Origin: Acidimicrobiaceae bacterium
Lineage (GTDB): Bacteria > Actinomycetota > Acidimicrobiia > Acidimicrobiales > Ilumatobacteraceae
Direction of reading: 5' to 3'
Length of the DNA: 64,000 nucleotides
Assembly (NCBI GenBank): GCA_947446815.1
Contig: CANFGT010000007.1
Span: forward strand, 1-64,000
Below the pieces are notes generated by a model. That model had not been told where the DNA came from. It ran no database searches and was given only the letters and a program-made list of their open reading frames with translations. The position numbers and the translations under genes were made by a program. Each line of letters starts with the position of its first letter. The first letter of the stretch is position 1. Below, piece after piece: positions 17,966 through 26,434 of this stretch.

Positions 17966-18473
17966 CGACAACATTCATTGGCTTGGTGCCTTCACCGCGC
18001 CAGCGTGCACCCATGTCTTCGTTCTTAATGCGTTGTTGCAATAAAACAATTCCTTCAAGCAAGGCTTCGGGACGTGGTGGGCAACCTGGGACGTACACGT
18101 CAACAGGAATGATTTGATCCACACCCTTTGTCACTGAGTAACTGTCCCAATACGGACCGCCGCAGTTTGCGCAGCTACCCATTGAGATCACGTACTTCGG
18201 CTCTGGCATCTGCTCGTACAAACGCTTGATAGCAGGAGCCATCTTGTCGGTGACAGTGCCAGAGATAACAACAAGGTCTGCTTGACGTGGTGATGCAGGC
18301 AAGGGGATAACACCCAAACGCATCACGTCATAACGAGGTGAACCGAAGGCTGCACCCATTTCAATAGCGCAACATGCAAGACCCCACTGGTACACCCACA
18401 GGGAGTACGAGCGTCCCATGTTAAAGAGTGTTGTGAGTGGCTTTGGAAGCCGACCGCGATCAACAAGTCCCAT
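17916..18473 (-). CDS. nuoB: Complex I subunit NuoB (nuo1 copy)
   Basis: Binds the terminal cluster N2 that reduces quinone; 185 residues. The four ligand cysteines are Cys34, Cys35, Cys101 and Cys131 ([27 protein letters not shown]). An additional Cys104 in [10 protein letters not shown] is absent from NuoB2, which has VCASSGGMF there. The C-terminal tail after the core is extended by about 40 residues. Confidence 0.95.
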   Translation of the reverse strand: MGLVDRGRLPKPLTTLFNMGRSYSLWVYQWGLACCAIEMGAAFGSPRYDVMRLGVIPLPASPRQADLVVISGTVTDKMAPAIKRLYEQMPEPKYVISMGSCANCGGPYWDSYSVTKGVDQIIPVDVYVPGCPPRPEALLEGIVLLQQRIKNEDMGARWRGEGTKPMNVVDGESAEKGGVPVVVNN

Positions 18474-18491
18474 AATCGAAGAACCTTTTCC

Positions 18492-18857
18492 CTATACCCA
18501 GCGCAGGACGCCCTTGCGCCACGCATAGACAAGACCAAGCAGAAGAATGGCAACGAAGATGCCCATCTCTACAAGTCCGAATCCGGCGTAACGCTCGAGT
18601 TGAGTAGCCCACGGGAAGATAAACACAGCTTCAACGTCAAAGATGACGAAGAGAAGCGCGAAGACGTAATAACGAATCTGACTTTGCGACCAACCATCGC
18701 CAACAGGATCCACACCACTTTCGTAGGTGAGCATCTTTTCTCTGTTGGGCTTGTTGGGGCGGATGAGTGCAGAGATACCCAGCAATAATCCAGCGACTAA
18801 AAATGCGGCAAGTCCAAACCACACAACAGTGAGATAGGACCGTAGAAACGGAGACAT
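18492..18857 (-). CDS. nuoA: Complex I subunit NuoA (nuo1 copy)
   Basis: Three-helix membrane subunit; 121 residues. YESGVDPVG and FALLFVIFDVEAVFIFPW are the family marks. The start ATG18857 is chosen because the hexamer TAGTTT (18871 to 18866 on this strand) ends 8 bases upstream, as for other leaderless genes here; the frame extends upstream without similarity. First gene of nuo1, 53 bases after an amidotransferase gene on the same strand. Confidence 0.93.
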   Translation of the reverse strand: MSPFLRSYLTVVWFGLAAFLVAGLLLGISALIRPNKPNREKMLTYESGVDPVGDGWSQSQIRYYVFALLFVIFDVEAVFIFPWATQLERYAGFGLVEMGIFVAILLLGLVYAWRKGVLRWV

Positions 18858-18865
18858 CGCTTTTG

Positions 18866-18871
18866 AAACTA
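18866..18871 (-). promoter_or_regulatory. -10 element TAGTTT for leaderless nuo1 operon
   Basis: TANNNT hexamer ending 8 bases before ATG18857, in the short gap after the amidotransferase gene. It suggests that the 11-subunit operon is transcribed from its own promoter. Confidence 0.5.
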
Positions 18872-18910
18872 CTACGGGGCCCCATTGCGCCCCCAACTTC
18901 ACTTGCGAAT

Positions 18911-19618
18911 TCAGTCGTTCGGCATGTGCCTTTGTGCGACATCAGCCAGAAACCAGCCGACTAATTCGTCACATCGACGCTCAGAATCATCCTGATATAG
19001 CCGGGTGGTTGTCAGCAGTTCCTCACGATCAATCCCCTGAGCAACTAGCTCTTCGACTCCTTCATCTGAAGACCACATCCGCACGATGGTTTCGGTGGCT
19101 TCCGGATGAAATTGCAGCCCCAGAGACCGCCCACAGACAATCGCCTGAGGGCCCGCTAGGGACTGGGCAAGGGGTGTGGCGCCCGTTGGCACCGTGAAAC
19201 TGTCGTAATGCCACTGCATCCACGGGCCTTGAAAGAGGGTTTTAGGTGCCAAATGAGCTGTTTCTGAGAGATTTTCGACCGAAAACCACCCGATTTCGGT
19301 ACTTTGTGCTTTTGTGACGGCCCCACCGAGGACGGTAGCCAGCTGCTGGCCACCGAAACAGATGCCCAAGATGGGGATACCCCGAACGATGGCCTCACGT
19401 ATCAGGGCCTGCTCGGCCTGCACCGGTTCCGCCACATGGTCCCAGTAGGTACTCCACCCCGACCCCATCGCGACAACGAGATCAAAGCCATCAAGGCTTG
19501 GCCACTCGTGGAACTGCTCTCGCAAGAAATCAGTGAACCCATACCCCCGACGGCGAAGGGACCGACCGACAAAACCAGGGTCTGCTTCATTCGTATTCAC
19601 GACAAGGGCTGCGCGCAT
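18911..19618 (-). CDS. Class I glutamine amidotransferase domain protein
   Basis: Stand-alone GATase1-fold protein of 235 residues. The nucleophile elbow GICFGGQQLA carries the Cys, and the His-Glu pair is in GLQFHPEAT. Members of this group act as amidases or transferases with unknown acceptors, sometimes called GMP-synthase-like. The N-terminus (RAALVVNTNEADPGFVGRSL) is usual for the type. Divergent from ilvA: the two start codons are 20 bases apart and the -10 hexamers overlap. It precedes nuo1 by 53 bases. Confidence 0.87.
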   Translation of the reverse strand: MRAALVVNTNEADPGFVGRSLRRRGYGFTDFLREQFHEWPSLDGFDLVVAMGSGWSTYWDHVAEPVQAEQALIREAIVRGIPILGICFGGQQLATVLGGAVTKAQSTEIGWFSVENLSETAHLAPKTLFQGPWMQWHYDSFTVPTGATPLAQSLAGPQAIVCGRSLGLQFHPEATETIVRMWSSDEGVEELVAQGIDREELLTTTRLYQDDSERRCDELVGWFLADVAQRHMPND

Positions 19619-19624
19619 GACTAC

Positions 19625-19631
19625 TACGGTA
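19625..19631. promoter_or_regulatory. Overlapping divergent -10 elements in the palindrome ACTACGGTAGT
   Basis: On plus, TACGGT (19625-19630) ends 8 bases before ATG19639 of ilvA. On minus, TACCGT (19631 to 19626) ends 7 bases before ATG19618 of the amidotransferase. The two hexamers share five base pairs within the palindrome at 19623-19633, so one RNA polymerase site could serve both directions. Confidence 0.55.
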
Positions 19632-19638
19632 GTGACGC

Positions 19639-20850
19639 ATGTCCGACTTCCCTATTGATTCCGCCGCCATCATTGCCGCATGCTTGGCAGGCACGGGCGT
19701 GGTGAAGAGAACTCCCATCACCGAATCAGCTGCCCTCTCTGAAAAGTTTGGGGGCAACGTGGTCTTCAAAGCAGAGAACTTGCAGCGCACAGGATCGTTC
19801 AAAATTCGCGGAGCAATGAACAAGTTGGCATCGCTTGGCGAGGCAGTGAAGAACGGAGTTGTTGCAGGAAGCGCAGGTAACCATGCCCAAGCTCTTGCAT
19901 TCGCTGCAAAGCATTACGGCGTTCCATGCCAAATTTTTGTTCCCACTGGTGCATCGCTCTCGAAGATGAAAGCCGTGCTGTCCTACGGTGCAACACTCAC
20001 CGAGGGCGGTGACACGTTGTCCGATGCTGTTGCGGCGGCGCAGTTACACGCAGAAAAAACCGGAATGAATTTCTGTCATCCATTTGACGATCCATTTGTT
20101 GTCGCAGGGCAGGCAACCCTCGGTCTCGAACTTGTGGAAGACATTCCAGATCTTTCAACCGTGATTGTTCCTCTTGGTGGCGGCGGACTCACAGGTGGTG
20201 TTGCCATTGCGGTGAAGCAAGCAATGCCTCACGTGCGCGTGATTGGTGTGCAAGTTCGTGCATGTGCCCCGTACGCCGGAGATCCCCCTGCAGATGGCCC
20301 CATCGTCACACTCGCTGATGGAATTGCCGTGAAGACTCCTGGGGAATTCACTCGTCCCATCATTGAGAAATTTGTTGATGAGATCGTTGTTGTTGAAGAA
20401 GATCTTGTGGCAGATGCGATGGTATTCCTGATGGATCGCGGAAAGTTATACGTCGAAGGCGGTGGAGCCGTCGGAGTTTCCGCTCTTCTCAGTGGTCAAG
20501 TTGTTCCGGATGCAGAAGGAACAACATGCATTGTTCTCTCTGGTGGAAATGTTGATCTCGGAATTCTTCCCAATCTCATACGACGTAATGAAACCAAGGC
20601 AAACCGACGGCTCATCCTGTTTGTGCGAATCTCTGACCGCCCAGGCGGGCTCGCCCAACTTCTTGCTTTGTTCGCTACTGCTGGAGCCAACCTCATTGAA
20701 GTTGAACATGTTCGCGAAGGCGTCACATTGCATGTTCGCGAAACCGGAGTGCAAGTTGTTCTCGAAGTACGTGGCCGTGAACATTCAGATTCCGTTATCG
20801 CCGCAGCTCGCGAGAATGGCTACGTCGTTGACGAAGTCGTGTCACGATGA
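19639..20850 (+). CDS. ilvA: Threonine ammonia-lyase (threonine dehydratase) with ACT domain
   Basis: PLP enzyme that converts threonine to 2-oxobutyrate and ammonia. 403 residues. The PLP lysine lies in GSFKIRGAMNKL, the phosphate-binding loop is VPLGGGGLTGG, and the serine/asparagine site is AGSAGNHAQALAFAAK. The last 80 residues form one ACT domain (LFVRISDRPGGLAQLLALF), so this is the shorter, single-ACT type, between biosynthetic IlvA and catabolic TdcB. The symbol is therefore tentative. The next gene overlaps its stop (ATGA). Confidence 0.93.
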   Translation: MSDFPIDSAAIIAACLAGTGVVKRTPITESAALSEKFGGNVVFKAENLQRTGSFKIRGAMNKLASLGEAVKNGVVAGSAGNHAQALAFAAKHYGVPCQIFVPTGASLSKMKAVLSYGATLTEGGDTLSDAVAAAQLHAEKTGMNFCHPFDDPFVVAGQATLGLELVEDIPDLSTVIVPLGGGGLTGGVAIAVKQAMPHVRVIGVQVRACAPYAGDPPADGPIVTLADGIAVKTPGEFTRPIIEKFVDEIVVVEEDLVADAMVFLMDRGKLYVEGGGAVGVSALLSGQVVPDAEGTTCIVLSGGNVDLGILPNLIRRNETKANRRLILFVRISDRPGGLAQLLALFATAGANLIEVEHVREGVTLHVRETGVQVVLEVRGREHSDSVIAAARENGYVVDEVVSR

Positions 20851-21539
20851 CAAAACCACTCATCGCAATTCCTGGTCGTCGATCCGACGAGGCAAAGGGC
20901 CACCGCACCCCTGTTGTTAGTGGCGGCCGACTGTATGCCGATGCAATCCAGCGCGCTGGCGGACTTCCAATCGTTATTCCACCAACCGATGACATTGAAC
21001 TCATTCGCGCAACTGTCGCGCGATGTGACGGCATGGTTCTTCTCGGTGGTGGTGACGTCAGCCCAACAAAGTATGGGCAAGTAGAAAACTCGCGCCTCTT
21101 TGGCGTTAACGAATTCACCGATGATTTCGAGATAGCTGCGGTGCAACATGCGATGTCGTTGGACCTTCCCATCCTTGCCATCTGCCGCGGTCATCAGATT
21201 TTGAACGTGGCACTTGGCGGCACCCTCATTCAGCATCTGGAAAATTATGAAGTGCACCGCGACACAATGCATCTTGTGAAGTTGGCTGATGGCTCCAAGG
21301 CAGCTATCGCAATGGGCACCACCACTCCAATGACGCATTCGTTTCACCATCAGGCGATTGATGTCGTTGCACCCGGCCTGATTGTCACCGGATCATTCGA
21401 GGATGGCACTGTTGAATCAGTGGAACACACAACAGCATCGTGGGTTGTCGGCGTGCAGTGGCACCCTGAAGATACGGCAGAAGAAGACCCTGCGAATCAG
21501 GCATTGTTCAACGCGTTAGTGCAACGCGCGACGAGGTAA
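20847..21539 (+). CDS. Gamma-glutamyl-gamma-aminobutyrate hydrolase (PuuD-like)
   Basis: Class I glutamine amidotransferase fold, peptidase C26 type; 230 residues. Cys is in AICRGHQILNVALGG, and His/Glu are in GVQWHPEDT. The typical N-terminus is IAIPGRRS with GGRLYADAIQRAGGLPIVIPP and the strand GMVLLGGGDVSPTKYG. It may hydrolyse gamma-glutamyl-linked compounds. The ATG overlaps the ilvA stop, so the two are one operon. Its TAA directly abuts the stop of the convergent protease gene, with no base between. Confidence 0.9.
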   Translation: MTKPLIAIPGRRSDEAKGHRTPVVSGGRLYADAIQRAGGLPIVIPPTDDIELIRATVARCDGMVLLGGGDVSPTKYGQVENSRLFGVNEFTDDFEIAAVQHAMSLDLPILAICRGHQILNVALGGTLIQHLENYEVHRDTMHLVKLADGSKAAIAMGTTTPMTHSFHHQAIDVVAPGLIVTGSFEDGTVESVEHTTASWVVGVQWHPEDTAEEDPANQALFNALVQRATR

Positions 21540-24500
21540 CTACTTCTTCACCTTAATCTTGACCGTTTTTGTAATTGTTTTTTTAGTTGAACTATTCACG
21601 ACAGTTACCTTGATGACACAAGAACCAGTTTTCACCGCCACAACTTTCCCGGACTTAATCTTGCAGTACTTTGCGGAAGAAGAAGGCACCACGGCAGTTA
21701 CTTTTGATCCACTAGGAACGCTGAGATTCGCTGTCATCGCAAGAACCATGAACGTTGCAGGATTACTTGACGTAAGAACGCTTACTTTCATTGCCGCAGG
21801 AGACGGAGAAAGGGAAGGCGCTGGTGTCGCGGGCAATGGAGCTACATAAGCCGGCACTGTTGTAGTGCTTGTGCTCGGCACCGTAGTGCGAGGAAGTGTT
21901 GTTGTTGTAGTAGGCGTGGTGCTTGGCGTCGGAGTGACAACCGAGGACGAGCAATTAATACCAGCAGCGGTAGCAACATCACACTTTGACAACGCCGTAA
22001 AGAGCAAATTGTTCACGGTCCCACTAGAAACATTCGTCAATGCATTTGGTGTTGCCGAGCCTGTGATCGCAGCAGCAACGGCAGATGGGCTTGCCGATGG
22101 GAACAGACCTTTGACGACTGCCGCATAACCGGCCACATGTGGGGACGCCATCGAGGTACCGCTCTTCACGGCCGTTGATGTATCAGTTGCAATACCCGCA
22201 GCAGTTATGCCGCTTCCTGGCGCAAATACATCAACGCATGAGCCGTAATTGGAATAACCCGCCTCACTATTGGTGTCTGTAGAAGCAGCAACCGTAATTG
22301 CCAACGGCTCACCTGCAGGTGACGAATTGCACGCATCTTGTGCGTCATTACCTGCAGCTACGACAACAGGAACTCCAAGATTGACAATGTTTCGAACAGC
22401 AGTATTCAAGATGGCATCAAAAGAACCGCCAAGACTCATATTCACTACTGCTTGACTATTGGTGCTTTGAATATTTGAGGCCACCCAGTTCAATCCACTA
22501 ATGACGTCTGAAGTACTACCAGAGCCATCGCAATCAAGAACTCGGACAGGGACAACAGTGGCCAACGTCGCAACACCAAAAGTAGTGCCAGCCGCTGACG
22601 ATGCGACATGAGTTCCATGACCATTGCAATCTGAAGTTCCATATTGGTCGATGACAGTTGAAAATCCAGAAGAAATTCGACCTGTAAATTCCGAGTGTGT
22701 TGCTCGCACGCCAGTGTCGACAATGTAAATACGTGTACCTTGGCCACGCCCTGCCGCTGAATAAAATCCGTCGCCAACGGGCGTACGCTCATCAATGCGA
22801 TCAATGCCCCAGACCGTCGCTAAGGAGCGTGTTACCTCTGCCGATGTCGGAGAAATTGAACTCGACGATGTTGAACTCGGAGAATTACCTGCTGGATTAA
22901 TAGCAATAACGGTAAAGGTGTAGGACGTTCCATTCGTGAGTCCTGAAATCGAACACAGGTACACATCTGTTCCAACATCGCAGGTTCTTCCATCGGGTGA
23001 ACTGGTTACGCGATAGCCCGTAATTGCTGAAAAGTTTGTATCTGGTTTGCGCCAGGAAATGGACGCGCCGCCGTTGACGGACACCGCAAGAACACGCGTT
23101 GGCGAACTCGGGGCATAGAGACTTTGGGCAACAGTGTTCAATGTAATCGCACCAGAAGCAGGACCACCCCAAGCGTCGTATCCATCGACAGCGATGTAAT
23201 AAACGACATTGGGCTGTGCAACAAATGAAAGCGCACTAGTTCCTCCAAGACCATTTGGATCATCGTCATTTTCTTGAACAAGATGCAACCCACTCATAGT
23301 TGCTGGAGTGACCGAGTTGTACACGGCCAGAATTGTGTCAAAGTCACTGCCGATTGTGTTCAGGCTCACTTCTTTCAGACTTGAGGATGAATATCTAAAC
23401 CACATCGATTTGCCACCAGACACGCCTGCATGGTCTGGTTCACCCGATTCTGACGTAGCTTGCGAGTTATTCGAATAGACAGTCCCTGCAGAAATTACTA
23501 ATGCACCTGAAAGATTGTCATTCTCAAAACCAAAGACGACCGAGTTCGATGGAACAGATGGAGAACTAGTACCAGCGCTGTTTCTAGCTGTCACCGTAAA
23601 TGTATAGGCAACATAATTACCAAGCCCGGTGACAGTGCAAGACAAAGAACTGGTAGTACAGGTATAACCGCCGGGCGACGAGGTGACAGTGTAAGAGGTG
23701 ATTATTGCTCCTCCATTTGATGAGGGCGCATTCCAAGAAACAGTCGCAGAGTTTGTACCTCTTGTCGCTGTGGCACCAGTTGGAGTTCCTGGAACCACAA
23801 TTGGCGAAGTGATGTTCATTGACCAACGCAGTGCTATCGATCCGTAACTACAAGAGTAGGAAAGGCTGTTCCAATAACCCGCTATACGAACAAAGTAGGT
23901 ATAGCCGTTTGTTACCGATTGACTACCGAGATAACTCGTACGATCTGTTGGATATGAATAGTCATCATTTTCATTGACATAAAACAATGACGAATAAGTT
24001 CCATTCGAAGATGACGACCGATACAGCGTCATGACTGTGTCAATACTGCTGCCGTATGCATCGAAAGTTGCAGTACCCGATCCAGATGGAATGATCTTGT
24101 ACCACAGTGACTTACAAATACGTGTGGTGCCCGGCTCCGAATATTCGAGGGATGCATTTGTATTGTTCGAATAAATTGTTCCACTCGTTCCACTGAGAAG
24201 AGTTGCACAACTGAGATTGTCATTAATAGGTGATCCGTAACATGATGCCGAACCAAGAGACCAGTTCAATGTAATAGCGCCCGTGACACCAGACGCATAA
24301 GAACCAACTTGGACAAAATACGAAACTCCTGACGACACCGAGAGTGAAGCAAGACTGCTCGAACCATCACCGCTGTCATCGTCACTTATTTGAGTCGTGA
24401 GAGATGAAACCGATGAGCCAGTGAATACACCGAGCACTGTGTCAAACGAACTTCCGTTTGTGTTGATAGTCAAATATCCACTCGAAGAAGGGACGTAGGA

Positions 24501-26324
24501 ATACCACTTCGTTGATGATGTTGAACCACTGGTTATCGGTTCGCCCACCTCACGAGTAGCTGAGGTATTACTGTCCGAAATCGTCCCACTCGTTCCAGAG
24601 AGAACACGTGCAGAAGAGAAGAAATCATTGTTACCCGATGTTGTGACAACAACTGAATTTGACAATGACGAATACGGAGAGGTTCCCCCAGCAGAAGATG
24701 CGGAAACCTTGAACGTATAAGTACCGCCGGAAAGCGACGACGACTGACACTGAAGTGGTCCCGATGTCCAGGAACACACTGGTGTTCCTCCACTTGTTAC
24801 CACCTGATAGGAAGTGATCGCATTGGTCCCAGAACTAGCTGGTTGAGTCCAACTAACCGATACAACACCCGATGCAAATGTGGCCGAAATAGAAGGCGGT
24901 GCGCCCGGTGCTACACCACTACTTGGGGCGAGATACAACAGTCGGTTTGGTGAACCCATTGCATCATAAATTTTGTTTGTTGTAGCGCTATTAATTAGTG
25001 CGCTTGACACTTGCGAGTTTGTGTAGCTCGTGTTAAGCGACCAAATTACAGCTGCAGCCCCAGCCACGTGAGGTGAAGCCATTGACGTTCCATCTTTGGT
25101 CCCGCTTCCGCCAGAATTCAATGTGGAAAGAATAGAAACTCCGGGCGCAAACACATCAACGCAGGAGCCATAGTTGGAGAACGAAGCGCGATAATCCGAT
25201 TGGTCTGACGCAGCAACTGTGATTGCCGCAGGCGTACTTGCGGGGGACTTGGTGCAAGCGGAAACACTTTCATTACCTGCAGCAACTGCCATGACAACAC
25301 CATCGTTAATCACTCTGTTGACTGCATCGTTCTCCACGCTCGAAAAACTTCCGCCAAGGCTCATGTTGGCAACAGCCTTTACGCCAGCAGCATGGTCTGA
25401 AACGACCCAGTCAAGGCCCGCGATGATGTTTGCAGTTGTACCAGTACCTGCACAATCCAGTACTCGAACGGAAACTAGTGACACATTTTTTGCCACACCG
25501 TATGTGTTGGACCCCACTGTTCCAGCAACATGAGTTCCATGGCCTTGGCAATCAGATGCTCCCGTTGAGGGCCATCCAAGTCGGACTCGACCACCAAACT
25601 CACTGAGGGTTGAGTTGATTCCGGTATCGATGATGTACGCCGTCACGCCACTTCCAGAACCTTGATAGCTATACCGAGAGTTCAGCGGCAGATTCTGTTG
25701 ATCGAGGCGGTCTAGTCCCCATGTTGGCGATAATTGTTCGCCCGTGACTCGAATGATTCGGTCAGGTTCTACTGACTTCACTGATGGGTTGGTACGTAAA
25801 AGCTTTACTTCGCTAAGAGTCAGGCGCGCAGCGAAACCTCGAATTGCTTGCGTGTACTGATATGTCACATTGTTATCAAGAAATGCAAGAACGCTTTCTT
25901 CAGCCGAAGCGCTTGCTCTTGGCAACATCTCGATGATGTACGCGCCCGGAATGACATCGGAATTGCTCAGTGAACTTTCTTCCGAACTAATGAATTGGTC
26001 TAATTCGATTGAATTAACACGCGGATCATTCTGCAGAGCTTGTGCTTGCTCTAGGGAGACAAGGACAGCTGCGCCGTTGAAGATGTTCGAATACTCTTCT
26101 AGAATTTCGGCACCAGCATTCTGAAGATCGCTTCGCAACGACGTGTAATCACTGGCAGAAGAAGCAATGATCACATACTTCGCACGTGAGACATTTTGCG
26201 AAACCGGAATCGGATTTGATATCGCACTAACCGCTTCTGTCATGGGTGTTGGCAAAACAACACAAGCTCCGGCGAGGCTCAATGCGGCGATATACGACCA
26301 AAACAAGCGTGTTTTCTTCATCAA
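21540..26324 (-). CDS. Secreted two-headed subtilisin-like protease
   Basis: Very large exported serine protease, 1,594 residues from TTG26324 (ATG at 26321 is the alternative). Order: signal peptide (1-33), two Inhibitor_I9-like propeptides (about 48-113 and 127-193), S8 domain 1 (about 200-460; Asp233, His262, Asn351, Ser414), a fibronectin III-like domain, two PPC-like beta domains, a second Fn3, a third PPC-like, a third Fn3, S8 domain 2 (about 1170-1445; Asp1203, His1236, Asn1326, Ser1391), a Thr/Pro linker (1463-1510) and a basic C-terminal beta domain. Both catalytic domains look complete and both start after a W-G-hydrophobic-D-R motif, which suggests internal duplication. The second has no propeptide of its own. 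No sorting signal is seen. Follows nuoN2 by 110 bases. Confidence 0.93.
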   Translation of the reverse strand: MMKKTRLFWSYIAALSLAGACVVLPTPMTEAVSAISNPIPVSQNVSRAKYVIIASSASDYTSLRSDLQNAGAEILEEYSNIFNGAAVLVSLEQAQALQNDPRVNSIELDQFISSEESSLSNSDVIPGAYIIEMLPRASASAEESVLAFLDNNVTYQYTQAIRGFAARLTLSEVKLLRTNPSVKSVEPDRIIRVTGEQLSPTWGLDRLDQQNLPLNSRYSYQGSGSGVTAYIIDTGINSTLSEFGGRVRLGWPSTGASDCQGHGTHVAGTVGSNTYGVAKNVSLVSVRVLDCAGTGTTANIIAGLDWVVSDHAAGVKAVANMSLGGSFSSVENDAVNRVINDGVVMAVAAGNESVSACTKSPASTPAAITVAASDQSDYRASFSNYGSCVDVFAPGVSILSTLNSGGSGTKDGTSMASPHVAGAAAVIWSLNTSYTNSQVSSALINSATTNKIYDAMGSPNRLLYLAPSSGVAPGAPPSISATFASGVVSVSWTQPASSGTNAITSYQVVTSGGTPVCSWTSGPLQCQSSSLSGGTYTFKVSASSAGGTSPYSSLSNSVVVTTSGNNDFFSSARVLSGTSGTISDSNTSATREVGEPITSGSTSSTKWYSYVPSSSGYLTINTNGSSFDTVLGVFTGSSVSSLTTQISDDDSGDGSSSLASLSVSSGVSYFVQVGSYASGVTGAITLNWSLGSASCYGSPINDNLSCATLLSGTSGTIYSNNTNASLEYSEPGTTRICKSLWYKIIPSGSGTATFDAYGSSIDTVMTLYRSSSSNGTYSSLFYVNENDDYSYPTDRTSYLGSQSVTNGYTYFVRIAGYWNSLSYSCSYGSIALRWSMNITSPIVVPGTPTGATATRGTNSATVSWNAPSSNGGAIITSYTVTSSPGGYTCTTSSLSCTVTGLGNYVAYTFTVTARNSAGTSSPSVPSNSVVFGFENDNLSGALVISAGTVYSNNSQATSESGEPDHAGVSGGKSMWFRYSSSSLKEVSLNTIGSDFDTILAVYNSVTPATMSGLHLVQENDDDPNGLGGTSALSFVAQPNVVYYIAVDGYDAWGGPASGAITLNTVAQSLYAPSSPTRVLAVSVNGGASISWRKPDTNFSAITGYRVTSSPDGRTCDVGTDVYLCSISGLTNGTSYTFTVIAINPAGNSPSSTSSSSISPTSAEVTRSLATVWGIDRIDERTPVGDGFYSAAGRGQGTRIYIVDTGVRATHSEFTGRISSGFSTVIDQYGTSDCNGHGTHVASSAAGTTFGVATLATVVPVRVLDCDGSGSTSDVISGLNWVASNIQSTNSQAVVNMSLGGSFDAILNTAVRNIVNLGVPVVVAAGNDAQDACNSSPAGEPLAITVAASTDTNSEAGYSNYGSCVDVFAPGSGITAAGIATDTSTAVKSGTSMASPHVAGYAAVVKGLFPSASPSAVAAAITGSATPNALTNVSSGTVNNLLFTALSKCDVATAAGINCSSSVVTPTPSTTPTTTTTLPRTTVPSTSTTTVPAYVAPLPATPAPSLSPSPAAMKVSVLTSSNPATFMVLAMTANLSVPSGSKVTAVVPSSSAKYCKIKSGKVVAVKTGSCVIKVTVVNSSTKKTITKTVKIKVKK

Positions 26325-26330
26325 TAGAAG

Positions 26331-26336
26331 ACCCTA
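26331..26336 (-). promoter_or_regulatory. Possible -10 (TAGGGT) of the protease gene
   Basis: TANNNT hexamer ending 6 bases before TTG26324 and 9 before ATG26321. The same AGGG could instead act as a weak ribosome site for ATG26321. The -35 position falls inside the CAAA repeat. Confidence 0.4.
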
Positions 26337-26346
26337 ATGGTTGTAC

Positions 26347-26377
26347 CAAACAAACAAACAAACAAACAAACAAACAA
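26347..26377. repeat. Tetranucleotide tandem repeat (CAAA)7
   Basis: Seven exact CAAA units plus a partial CAA, read as TTTG on the protease strand. It lies 26 bases upstream of ATG26321 and ends 10 bases before the putative -10, so it occupies the -35 zone of the protease promoter. Tracts of this type change length by slipped-strand mispairing. Confidence 0.9.
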
Positions 26378-26434
26378 TCATCAGTAAGTTTTTTTACGAG
26401 ACCTATTGGAAGTAAGCAGATTTCTTAAAGATAC

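Noticed and set aside
8150-18857. nuo1 as a recent duplicate or a decayed copy of nuo2
   Set aside because: All eleven frames are intact with full cofactor motifs, and every subunit differs widely from its nuo2 partner in sequence and length. It is an old, separate lineage.
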